Shown: one piece after another, positions 42,263-54,500 of the stretch | Layout of the letters: every line of letters starts with the position of its first letter | Numbering within the stretch: the first letter of the stretch is position 1 | NCBI GenBank assembly: GCA_032719365.1 | Contig: CM064868.1 | Coordinates: forward strand, 74,463,266 to 74,527,265 | From: Prinsepia uniflora | Taxonomy: Eukaryota; Streptophyta; Magnoliopsida; Rosales; Rosaceae | Length of the DNA stretch: 64,000 bases | Direction of reading: 5' to 3' | Position numbers and translations under genes: made by a program | Notes under the pieces: model-generated | Told to the model about the DNA's origin: nothing | What the model saw: only the letters and a program-made list of their open reading frames with translations | Databases searched by the model: none

Positions 42263-45200
42263 TGTCAGGACTCACCCCGGTTTCACCCCGAAAACCGAGG
42301 TAAATCCTGCTCCCGTCTGACACCCCGACACAACACCAAGGTAACTACTAAACTACACCGTCAGACGCAGGAGAAAAATAAATACAACACCCAAAGTCAA
42401 GTTTTACAGAGCATAGTACTGAATACAACATAAAGAAAACTGGTAACTAGATACAAGCACACGGAAAACTTTACAACACTCCGGGATCGCTCTAGTGACT
42501 TCTATGCCTCAGACGCTGCCTCGACGCCGAAACCCCGTGCTAGCTCCACGACTTGGAGGGCAAGTTAAAACAGAAGGTGTGAGTGGACCATAAATAATAA
42601 AATTATTTCCGAAAACCATTTCATAATAAAACCAGGGTTTAGCCCTCCGTTTTGAAACCACATGCATAACCCAGTTACTAAACAGTTATAAATCACATAA
42701 ACCTCATCATAAAAACAGAAACATTATAAAAACAGTTACAAAAATCATACCATCAACGTCTTAAAACATAAGTATCAGAAACATAAGTACCAAGCCATAA
42801 CCAACCGATCAAACCTGCTGGATCTATCCGAGTCTTTAAACTCAATCCATGCCTCAATAATATCCGAGTCTTTAAACTCAACAAGCCTACGGGGGAAATA
42901 TCAATATATCCGAGTCTTTAAACTCCCGAGTCTTTAAACTCAATCCGGGTCTTTAAACCCAATCCGGGCCCGTCCCCCGTCAATCAATATCCGGGTCTTT
43001 AAACCCAATAACCAGATCCAGAAAATCCAATCCAAAACCGTTTGAAAGCTTTTTTCTAATCCGTATCCAAACCCGAATCCGAAATCACTGGTCAGATGCC
43101 CTTCCGGCATCCCGAACCGTCATTACGAACCCAAATCCGGAATTCCACTTTTCAACTTTAAAACCAAATTCCGCTTTCCGAAATCCGATTCTAAAACCGA
43201 AAACCTTGATCATCGAAATCATGTTCCAAAATCCCTTTATAATCATTGAAAACCATTTGGCGTTTGCAATCCCAAAATCATGGCATTATACTCAGAAATC
43301 GACATTTCTCGTAAACCGTGCTGAAAACCAAACTTTCTCGAAAAACGTGCAATTACGTAATATCAACAAAGCATATCCGATAAACATAGAATCACGATTA
43401 AAACCATAAAAAAATTATAGAAAACCAGTTATGCATGCTCGAGTTTAGAGAAAGGGTCCACTCACAGTACCGAACCCTCAATCGCGCCTCGAACGTCCCG
43501 TATGTTCCTTAGCTTCCTCGGGAAGTCCCGATCCTGTCAACAATCACCCAAGAACGTTACTAACACACCTACAAGGGTCCACCTAATTTTCCCAAAAATC
43601 CCCGGGTCCTAAACGTAACGAACCGGAACCCTAAACCTTCACCCTTGCAGAACTACATCGAATCGACGTTCGATCAACCCAAAACTAATTCCATTAGACT
43701 CGTCACAACACCTAGACCAAAAACCACGTTGACCGTTTTCCCAGCCGCCGCCGCACGCGCCGCCCAAAGTGGCTGCGCGTGGCCCTCATGCGCTAGCTAC
43801 AGTGTCACCAGCAACCTCTGGTCGACCCGGTTCGAAACAGTCCCTGCAACTCGAACCGGCGTGACCGGATCTCCGCCGTGCCTGCACCAAAACTGCTCCT
43901 CTCTTCACCAACTGCTTCGTCCCGTTCTAAGGAACTCATCCCCCTCACTCTAACACCTCGACTCATCCTACAACTCGTCGACTCAAGCTCGAACAAAACT
44001 CGAACTAGTCCCCTGTTTCACGATCCCTTTAACCCAGTCACTCTCCGTCACAGTGACTGTCTTAAACTCTTCCTAGAACCTCTCTGAGTCTTACCCAACT
44101 CACCAAAACCGTCGACTCACGTCCAAGAGCCACGACTCAACATTTGAAGCAAAACGGAAAAACAGAGCACACTGGTACTCTCCGTCGTTCTAGCCTCCGC
44201 CGTGCACGTCCCCGTCACGGCTGCACAACCAGAGGATACCTGGGACCTTACTGAGTCCCCTAAACCTCACTAGACTCCTCGATTTAACCCCAAAAGCTAC
44301 AACTAGACGTCTGAACCTAAACGGTAAAACAGAGCACAGAGAGAAAAGTAAAGAAATATTACCTGCGGTCGATCGCCGCCGTGAGCTCCGTTGGGGCTAG
44401 TGGACTCCTCTCACCCCTCACGACACCACCACGAGTCCAATTGCACCGTACACAGCCACACCGCCACCACAAGGTCTCACCTCTTCTCTGTTTCCCCAGG
44501 TTTTCCCGTGAACTCAAACCTCCCACTCCTCTGATTTCCTTCGCAATCCTCACTCTCCAATCACTCACCATTTTCCTCCCTTCTCTCAGTCACTCTCACA
44601 ACTCACCAACCTTTCACCCACACACTCAATCGATCAATTCCTCTCCCAATTTCACTCTCTGTTTCTGTTCTCCTCTCTGGTCCAACAAGCACGAACACAC
44701 ACGGGCACCCCAAATAATTGGGACCGTGCACACTCCTAGAAGCCACTAGGCCCTTGCCACACGTCACAATCCTCTCACACTCTCTCACAAGTGGCTCAAT
44801 CTCAGCCCTCCATTTGTTCCTCCATGTTGCACCAGGCCCAAAGTACAAAAGACCAAAATACCTTTCCTTTCAAGCCAAAATTACGATCTTGCCACTACCT
44901 TTCTAGACCCGTAACTCACACATCGTAAGTCCGATGAATACGTGCCGCCTGTCATCGAACTCAGGACGACGAGATCTAGCTAACCATCCTAGGTCAACGT
45001 GTCAAAACCCGATCGTACGAAAAGTCAACTTTTCCTCCTAGTTTAACCAAATTACGATTATGCCCTCAACCTTCCGAACATCATAACGTCCTCCTCGGAT
45101 GTCGGAATCGGACGTGCCACCTGTCTACGGATTCGTGAAGTCCTAAACTATGTCCTGGTCATCGGTCAAAGTCCATTTGACTGCCCGAACTAAAAGTCAA

Positions 45201-45334
45201 CTTTTTTCCCAAACTGGGGGCAAAATCGTCATTCTAGGCTAACGACCTTATCAGGACCAACTAACCCCCGATTAAGCTCACTAATCCTTCACTAATCACT
45301 GTCTTAGCCCTACTTTCCGGGACGGGTTGTTACA
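42263..45334 (-). repeat. Tekay-1 3' LTR (3072 bp)
   Basis: It runs from TGTCAGGACTC to GGGACGGGTTGTTACA. It includes the TTTAAA array (42830-43010), the CACGCGCCGCCC landmark (about 43755) and three modules around CTCCGCCGTG (about 43871, 44190 and 44361). Confidence 0.88.
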
Positions 45335-45872
45335 ACCTACCCTCCTAAAAAGAATTTCGTCCCCGAAATTCCACAGCTAGTTCCCGACACCTAGGGGTCT
45401 CCTACCCGGTAATCCGCACTAACTCAACAACAACCACTCCTGGGTTTTCCTGTCTATCATCTCCACCTTGGGTATTTCACACCATCTCAACTACTAATTA
45501 CCATGTCTAACCCTTCCTCCGTACCACTAACACTTTATGGTGTACGCAAGGGAAACTCTATGAACAGAAAACAAAGGTATTTTAAAATACCTCATATAGA
45601 GTACCCGATAAAATTCATAGAGTACATCCTCACGTACTGCCACCTCACCTTCCAGAACCCAACTCAAGTCATCCAACAAGAATTTCCTACCTACTGGCTC
45701 ACTCCCTCGGCTGTTACTTCGGCCACTTGTCGGAATAAATCTACAAAGTCCTAAAGGCAAACTCTAGATTGTGGGTTCTCTCCTTCAATAACCTCATATC
45801 GATCAGTTATAGTCACTCTTTTCCCATTCCTTTCCGTCCTCCTTCAACGAATCTTCACCATAACGCTCCAGG
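45335..45872 (-). other. Unassigned internal segment of Tekay-1
   Basis: The segment is about 540 bp between the polypurine tract and the end of the gag remnant. It does not resemble the C-terminal pol or 3' untranslated sequence of Tekay-2. No gene is recognised. Confidence 0.5.
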
Positions 45873-46991
45873 TCACCTAGGGAAAATCCTAGACTCTACC
45901 CTGGGATCCAACAAAGTAAGTACAACACAACCAAGGATAGCAAAAATACCTGTCCCCGCACCTGGTGTCGACTGAACCTCCTGCTGAGTCATCGAAAACA
46001 CTCGAACCTGAGATCCCGACGCTCTACCACGTCCGCTCGAACTACTAGCGGCACCACCACCTCCTCTAGTGCCCGCTGTTCCTGACGCTGTACTTTGTCC
46101 GGGCTCCGCCGCTCCTCGGCCTACACCACCTTCCTGTGGTAACAGTGGACACTCACGTCGAAAGTGACCTCGCTCCCCACAGTAGAAACAAACATCCCGA
46201 CCAGGTCCACCACTCAATCTCCCCGTCGATGCAACAGACGTCGCACTAGCTTATGGAGTCGGCTGTGCTCGGTAACCTCGAAATCCTGAACTCTGAGCAC
46301 TACCAGGTCTACCGAAACGATCATCGCCCGACGACGACGCTCGACTGAAGTTACCTCTCTTCGGTGTCCTCAGACTCGAAGCACCAGTAAAAGGTGGCTC
46401 CCGGCGTCTCACCGGAAAACTAGCCTCAACCCTCTCCGCAGCGCCTGACAGCTCTCGGAGGGTAGTAAACGATCCAGCCGTCACTATGGCTCGAATCTCG
46501 CCTCGCAGGCCCAACTCAAACCTACGACACTTCTCGGCTTCAGTAGCCACAAACGCAGGAGCAAACCGAGACAACATCTGAAATTTCTGTTCGTACTAAG
46601 CCACACTCAGATTCCCCTGTTGAAGCTGCAAAAACTCAGCCTCCTTGGCATCTCGGATAGAACGAGGATAATACTGATCAAAGAATCTTTCCCGAAACGT
46701 CTACTAGGTCACAGTGTGGGCATCCCAGCCAGACAACTCGAGGGTATACCACCACTTGTACGCCGCACCGTCCAGTAAGAACGTAGCCAGTAACACTCGA
46801 TCCTCCGGTGGGCAATGCATCACTGCAAAGATCCGCTCAAGTCTCGTGATCCACCTCTAGGCTTCCTCAGGATCTGCCCCACCACCAAAAGTAGTAGCCC
46901 CGAGCCACTGGGCTCGCTCAATCATAGCACTCTCTGTCTCCCTTGCTACTTCGTCTTCAGGTCGTGGAGAGGGTTTACGTCTCAGAGGCAT
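45873..46991 (-). pseudogene. Decayed gag of Tekay-1
   Basis: It begins at an ATG (46991) with MPLRRKPSPRPEDE, colinear with the Tekay-2 gag. In-frame stops occur after DPEEA (46857-46859), in the WETF region and before YEQ. The zinc knuckle CFYCGERGHFRREC is intact (about 46190). Similarity to Tekay-2 ends at the protease start (LLDP); the following residues are unrelated, marking the deletion joint. Confidence 0.8.
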
Positions 46992-47088
46992 CGTCAACCG
47001 CACGCTGAAAGAGGCATAGAAACAGTCAAATAACTTAAACACAACCTCACAGACCGAAAAAACCAGACAAACTCAACAAACTCGACAA

Positions 47089-47105
47089 CCTATGCTCTGA
47101 TACCA
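47089..47105 (-). other. tRNA-Met primer binding site of Tekay-1
   Basis: On the minus strand TGGTATCAGAGCATAGG lies two bases after the 5' LTR, complementary to the 3' end of initiator tRNA-Met as in most plant chromoviruses. Confidence 0.85.
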
Positions 47106-47107
47106 AT

Positions 47108-48561
47108 TGTCAGGACCCACCCCGGTTTCACCCCGAAAACCGAGGTAAATCCTGCTCCCGTTTGACACCACGACACAACACCAAGGTAACTACTAAACTA
47201 CACCGTCAGACGCAGGAGAAAAATAAATACAACACCCTGAAGTCAAGTTTTACAGAGCATAGTACTGAATACAACAGAAAGAAAACTGGTAACTAGATAC
47301 ACGCACACGGAAAACTTTACAACACTCCGGGATCGCTCTAATGACTTCTATGCCTCAGACGCTGCCTCGACGCCGAAACCCCGTGCTAGCTCCACGACCT
47401 GGAGGGCAAGTTAAAACAGAAGGTGTGAGTGGACCATAAATAATAAAATTATTTTCGAAAACCATTTCATAATAAAACCAGGGTTTAGCCCTCCGTTTTG
47501 AAACCACATGCATAACCCAGATACTAAACAGTTATAAATCACATAAACCTCATCATAAAAACAGAAACATTATAAAAACAGTTACAGAAATCATACCTTC
47601 AACGTCTTAAAACATAAGTATCAGAAACATAAGTACCAAGCCATAACCAACCGATCAAACCTGTTGGATCTATCCGAGTCTTTAAACTCAATCCATGCCT
47701 CAATAATATCCGAGTCTTTAAACTCAACAAGCCTACGGGGGAAATATCAATATATCCGAGTCTTTAAACTCCCGAGTCTTTAAACACAATCCGGGTCTTT
47801 AAACCCAATCCGGGCCCGTCCCCCGTCAATCAATATCCGGGTCTTTAAACCCAATAACCAGATCCAGAAAATCCAATCCAAAACCGTTTGAAAACCTTTT
47901 TCTAATCCGTATCCAAACCCGAATCCGAAATCACTGGTCAGATGCCCTTCCGACATCCCGAACCGTCATTACGAACCCAAATCCGGAATTCCACTTTTCA
48001 ACTTTAAAACCAAATTCCGCTTTCCGAAATCCGATTCTAAAACCGAAAACCTTGATCATCGAAATCATGTTCCAAAATCCCTTTATAATCATTGAAAACC
48101 ATTTGGCGTTTGCAATCCCAAAATCATGGCATTATACTCAGAAAACGACATTTCTCGTAAACCGTGCTGAAAACTGAACTTTCTCGAAAAACGTGCAATT
48201 ACGTAATATCAACAAAGCATATCCAATAAACATAGAATCATGATTAAAACCATAAAACAATTATAGAAAACCAGTTATGCATGCTCGAGTTTAGAGAAAG
48301 GATCCACTCACAGTACCGAGCCCTCAATCGCGCCTCGAACGTCCCGTACGTTCCTCAGCTTCCTCGGGAAGTCCCGATCCTGTCAACAATCACCCAAGAA
48401 CGTTACTAACACACCTACAAGGGTCCACCTAATTTTCCCAAAAATCCTCGGGTCCTAAACGTAATGAACCGGAACCCTAAACCTTCACCCTCGCAGAACT
48501 ACATCGAATCGACGTCCGATCAACCCGAAACTAATTCCATTAGACTCGCCACAACACCTAG
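47108..48561 (-). repeat. Tekay-1 5' LTR, segment left of Tekay-2
   Basis: It aligns to 42263-43715. It ends with CCTAG (48557-48561), the left target duplication of Tekay-2. It carries a TTTAAA array at 47672-47858. Confidence 0.9.
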
Positions 48562-51484
48562 TGTCAGAACCCGTCGCAAATATGGCCTCGATACCCGGGA
48601 CGAACCCTGCTCCCGTCTGACAATCACACTTACAGTATCAAACAAAACAAATAACCGTCAAACAACTATAAGCATAACTATCAGACGAAGGAGTAGAATA
48701 CACACAACAGTTAGTTAGAGCATAGTTCTACAAGATGGGCACAAAAGTCCTACAATGCTAGTCTCGCAACGGAAGAATGTCGGAAGCTCTATGCCTCGAT
48801 ATCTGCCTCAACGTTCACCCCAGCGCTATCACCACGACCTGGAGGGAAAATTTAAAACCAAAAGATGTGAGTGGACTAAAATAACCAAAAGTTTTTAAAT
48901 CAATTTATCACGAATTCAAGGTTCAGGAAAAATAAGAATCAGTGTTCCCTCCGTTTTTAAAACAGGCATGCCCAACGAAGTACTAGAAAATCATAAGATG
49001 AAACATCATAAGAAACAGAAACACTATAAAATATCATAAGAAACAGATACACTGTAAAATACCATAAGAAACAGAAACACTATAAAACGGTTATAGCAAT
49101 GCATCAACTCATCATTTCCGATCAAACCTGCTGGACCTATCCGAGTCTTTAAACTCAACCAGGCCTGAAATGAAATCCGAGTCTTTAAACTCCCGAGTCT
49201 TTAAACTCAAAGGCCTACGGGGGTAATATCATAAATGTCCGAGTCTTTAAACTCAATCCGGGCCCGTCCCCCCGTCAATATCAATCCGGGTCTTTAAACC
49301 CAATATCAAGATCCAGCAAATCCATTCTATATCCAGTGTAAACCAATTCGAAATCGATCGCCAAACTCGAATTCGAAATCCCCGGTTCGAAGCTCTTCCG
49401 GCGTTCCGAACCGACATTCCAAACTCAAATCCGGAAATTCATTCTTATACCCAGAAATCACACATACGCATAATTCATATTTCATAACTCAGTGATCATC
49501 ATCAGGAAACATTTATAGGTCAAATCGCAAATATGGCATCAAAATCCGAAAATCAGCTTTTTCTCGAAAAACGTGCAAAATCTCAGAAATGTCTCGAAAA
49601 ACGTAGAAACTCATCAATCACATCATCATTCAAAAGCCTAAAAACAGATTTAAGATCATAAAACGTTAATAAAACAGTTAGGCATGCTTGAAAGAAAGAA
49701 AGAGTCCACTCACAAATCCAGAACGAGTCACTCGCGCTCCGTGCGCTCCTCGACTGTCTCGGGTACCTCCCGTCCTGTCAAAATGCACCAAATAGGGTCA
49801 CAAATACATCAAGGATCCTAATCCTAATTTCCCCAATTTTTTGGGAATTAAATAATATTTTAATCCTAAACCTTCAACCGTCTGGATTCCCGAACAACTC
49901 CGTAACACCGTCCGATTAACTCGAAAATTATACCAATAAACTCCTTAGGACAAATAGAACCAAACTCCCGTTGGAAGCTTGGCCGGATTCCTCTCCACGC
50001 GCCGCCCAAAGTGGCTGCGCGTGGGCCTCACGCGCCTGCTACAGTGCCCTTCAACCTTGAGCAGACCCGGTTCAGCACAGTGGTCTGCAAACTGAACCGG
50101 CATCAGCGGTTCTCCGCCGTACCTGCACGATTCCTCTCCCTTTCTTCACCTAAAGCTTCGTCCAGTTCCAACCTATCCATTCCCCAGCTCCTCAGACCTC
50201 GACACCGCCCCAATCCCGTCGACTAAAGCTCGAACCAGACGGCCAAACTCCCCCTGTTTCACGATCCAGCCACTCCGGTCATCCCCCGTCACGGTGGAAA
50301 CACCAGACGGTTCCTAAGGCCCTTCTACGTCTAACCCAACTCACCTTGACCGTCGACTCGTGCCCAAACGTCACGACTCGACGTTTGAACCCACGGCCAA
50401 AACAGAGCACCAGGGTACTCACCGTCGACTGAACTCCGCCGTGTACTCCCCCGTCACGGCAACTGTCTTAAACGACTCCTAGGACTTCCCTAAACCTCAC
50501 TTCACTCACCAATCCCCTCGACTCTAGCTCTAGGTCCACGACTTTGCAAAATAAGAAACACGGGAAAAACAGGGGAATGGGGTATACCTTTCGATTCAGT
50601 CTCCGCCGTGTGCCACGGTGTTCGTTGGGTTCCTTGCAACCACCTGGACCTCCCTTTGCCTTGGTTTAAGACACCTCACGGCGTAGCCACCACCACAAAC
50701 TCACAGCCTCCCTGTTTCCTCAAATCTTCGCCGCACCCCCACCGTGCCGCCGTGCACGATTCCAGTCCCAAAACACGATCAACACCTCACCCTCGTCTCT
50801 CTGTCACTCTCACCAATCACCCTTCACTCACCCTTGTAACAAAATCGATCCAAATCTCTCCCGTTTCTCCCCTCTGTTTCTCTGTGTTCTTCGAACAAGC
50901 ACGGTCCAAATTGAACAAAGTGTAGCCGTGCACACGTTAGTAGCCCCTGGAACCATCCAGTCCCTTGCACGTGTCCATCAGCCATAGGTTAGCCCAAAAT
51001 ATCCCTGCCACTTGCCCTTATCTGATTGGGCTGAAAGAAAATGACCAAAATACCCCTTGTACAATTAATTACCGTTTTGCCCTCGAACGTTCTAGACCCG
51101 TATCTTTTCCGTCCGACGTCCGATGACAGCGTGCCGCCTGTCGTTGAACTCAGGACGTCGAAACCTATCTAATATTCCTCGGTCTAGATGAAAATCACAA
51201 GTCCTCCAAAAAGTCAACATTTTCCTCATTTACTCAAAATTACGGTAACGCCCCCAATCTTCCGAACGTCATAACTTTTCCTCCGGTGGTCCAAATCGAA
51301 CCTGCCACCTGTCTACGGACTCGTGACGTCCTAAACTACGTCACGGTCAAAGGTTAACACGCATCCAAATGGTAATTCAAAACGTCAACTTTCTGTCTAC
51401 TATTCACAAGGGCAAAATCGTCCTTTATATACAAAACTTTATAAAATTACATTTTTACCCTTCCCGAAGGTACGGGTTGTTACA
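48562..51484 (-). repeat. Tekay-2 3' LTR (2923 bp)
   Basis: It runs from TGTCAGAACCCGTC to GGTACGGGTTGTTACA. It contains a TTTAAA array (49141-49302), repeated CTCGAAAAACGT motifs (about 49560-49605) and three CTCCGCCGTG modules (about 50114, 50434 and 50601). Confidence 0.9.
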
Positions 51485-51500
51485 ATCTACCCCCTTAAAA
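51485..51500 (-). other. Polypurine tract of Tekay-2
   Basis: On the minus strand TTTTAAGGGGGTAGAT lies directly before the 3' LTR, the usual form in this clade. Confidence 0.8.
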
Positions 51501-51519
51501 AGAATTTCGTCCCCGAAAT

Positions 51520-54500
51520 TCAGTGAAATAAGTAAGGGTACTGTTCCCGCATCAATGCTTCAGGTTCCCACGTAGCTTCTTCCACTTGATGATTCCTCCA
51601 TAACACCTTAACCAAGGGAACCGTTTTCCTTCGTAAAACCTTATCCTTCCGATCCAAAATCGCTACAGGCTGCTCTTCGAAACTCAAATCTTCCCTCAGT
51701 TCAACTGGTTGTGCTTCCAGAACATGCGAATCATCTCGAATATACTTCCGAAGCATAGAGACATGAAAGACATTATGTACCTTTTCCAAGTCTGCTGGTA
51801 AAGCCAATCGATATGCAACAGGACCAATCCGTTCTATGATCTCATAAGGTCCAATGTAACGAGGACTCAACTTCCCTCGTCTGCCGAACCGCACAATTCC
51901 TTTCCAAGGGGACAACTTCAGGAAAACCCAGTCTCCTACGGCAAACTCCAAATCCCTGATCCTACGGTCGACGTAACTCTTCTATCGGTCCTGGGCTGCC
52001 TTTAATCGATCCCTGATCAGTGCCACTTTTTCCTGAGTAAGCTCTACCAATTCAGAAGTAGTCAACCTCCTCTCACCAACCTCAGTCCAACACAATGGAG
52101 TCCGACACTGTCGCCCATACAAAGCCTCGTAAGGAGCCATCCCAATGCTCTCCTGATAACTGTTATTGTAGGCGAACTCCATCAAAGGTAAATGAGACTC
52201 CCAAATACCTTGAAACTGCAAGACACAAGCTCGCATCATATCCTCGAGAATCTGAATAGTCCGCTCTGACTGTCCATCGGTCTGAGGATGAAATGCAGTG
52301 CTAAAATGTAACTTTGTCCCAAAAGCTTCCTGTAAGCTCTGCCAAAAACGGGAAGTGAATCTCAGATCTCTGTTAGATACTATCGACTCTGGAGTCCCAT
52401 GCAACCGAATAATCTCATCTATGAACAACTGTGCAAACTGCACCAACCTGAAGTTCTCCCGTACTGGCAAGAAATGAGTAGACTTCGTAAGTCGATCCAC
52501 AATAACCCACACACCATCGTGTCCCTTTGGTGTTCTCGGAAGCTTGAACACAAAATCCATCGTCAGGTGATCCCATTTCCACTCGGGGATCGGCAAAGGT
52601 TGCATTGCTCCATAGGGTCTCTGCCGCTCGGCTTTTACCTGCTGACAAATCCAGCATCTACTGACATATTCTGCAATCTCACGTTTCATCCCTGACCACC
52701 AATAATGCTCCTGTAGTGTACGATACATCTTGGTCCCACCAGGATGCATCGCATAAGTTGAACAGTGAGCCTCATCCAGTATCACTTTCTTCAATGCTTC
52801 ATCCTCAGGTACGCACAACCGTCCACCTTTAACCAAGGCTCCATCCTCACGGATCTCAAAGTCCTGTCTCTCTCCAGCCTCGACCTCAATCCGAATGATG
52901 CATAGAATAGGGTCCTCAAACTGAGCATCAATAACCTGATCAATCAAAACAGGTCGCACATGGAAACTCGCTAGGAGTACTCCGTGATCATCCACAGTCA
53001 ACTCTACTCCCAACCTGCGGAGCTCAACCAGCAACGGTAACCGTACGGTCCTCAAATGTGACAAGGAACTAGCTGACTTCCTACTCAGAGCATCGGCTAC
53101 CACATTAGCCTTCCCTGGGTGATACTCAATCGTGCAGTCGTAGTCCTTAAGCAACTCCAACCAACGGCGCTGTCTCAGATTCAATTCCTTTTGAGTGAAC
53201 AAATACTTCAAGCTTTTATGGTCCGTGAAGATCCTGCACCTCTCGCCGTACAAATAATGCCGCCAAATCTTCAGTGCATGAACCACCGCTGCCAGTTCCA
53301 AATCATGTGTAGGGTAGTTCATCTCATGGGGTTTCAATTGCCGGGAAGCATAAACAATCACTCTCCCATGCTGCATCAAGACACAACCCAAGCCTTGCAA
53401 AGAAGCGTCACTGTACACCTCAAACTCCCCACTATCATCTGGAAGGGCTAACATAGGAGCAGATGTCAACCATCTTTTAAGCTCCTAGAAACTCTGTTCA
53501 CAGTTCTCGTCCCACTCAAATCGAATTCCCTTCCGAGTCAACCTCGTCAACGGTGCTGCTAGAATAGAAAAGCCCTCAATAAAGCGCCGATAGTAACCTG
53601 CCAAACCCAGAAAACTCCTGATCTCTGTCACCGTTTTGGGTTGTTCCCACTTCGCTACCGCCTCAACCTTCTGAGGAACCACGCTGATACCCTCGGCCGA
53701 AATCACATGGCCAAGAAATCCAACACTGGTCAACCAAAACTGGCACTTACTCAGTTTCGCATACAACTGATGCCCTCTCAATGTCTCAAGCACAAGTCTC
53801 AGATGTTTCTCATGTGCCTTCGCACTCTTCGAATACACCAAAATGTCATCAATGAATACAATCACAAAACGATCCAAATACGTCCGAAACACTCAGTTCA
53901 TAAGGTCCATAAAAGCTGCTGGGGCATTAGTCAAACCAAAAGGCATCACAACAAACTCATAATGACCGTATCTGGTCCGGAAAGCTGTCTTTGGTATATC
54001 CTCCTCTTTAACCCTTAACTGATGATAACCGGAGCGAAGATCAATCTTCGAAAAATATTGTGCTCCCTTCAGCTGGTCAAACAAATCATCAATCCGGGGT
54101 AGGGGGTACTTATTCCGAATAGTTACCTTATTCAGTTGTCTGTAATCCACACACAACCTCAATCCTCCGTCCTTTTTCTTGACAAACAATACCGGTGCTC
54201 CCCAAGGTGACATACTCGGTCGAATGAATCCTATATCGACCAACTCTTGCAACTGGGCCTTAAGTTCTCTCAATTCTGCAGGTGCCATACGGTAAGGAGT
54301 CTGTGAAATAGGCTGTGTACCTGAAAAAAGATCAATCGTAAACTCGAGATCTCGGTGTGGGGGTAGTCCTGGCAACTCCTCGGGAAAAACATCGGGAAAC
54401 TCCCGTACCACTGGTATGTCCTCCGCCCTCACTGGCGTAGTACGCGTATCCACCACATGAGCTATGTAACCTTGGCACCCCTTACGCAACAACTTACTAG

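Noticed and set aside
44381..44749. 122-codon frame in Tekay-1 LTR, with a counterpart at 59367-59618
   Set aside because: Both copies are LTR sequence; the frame ends at different places in the two LTRs and has Ser/Thr/Pro-rich low complexity.
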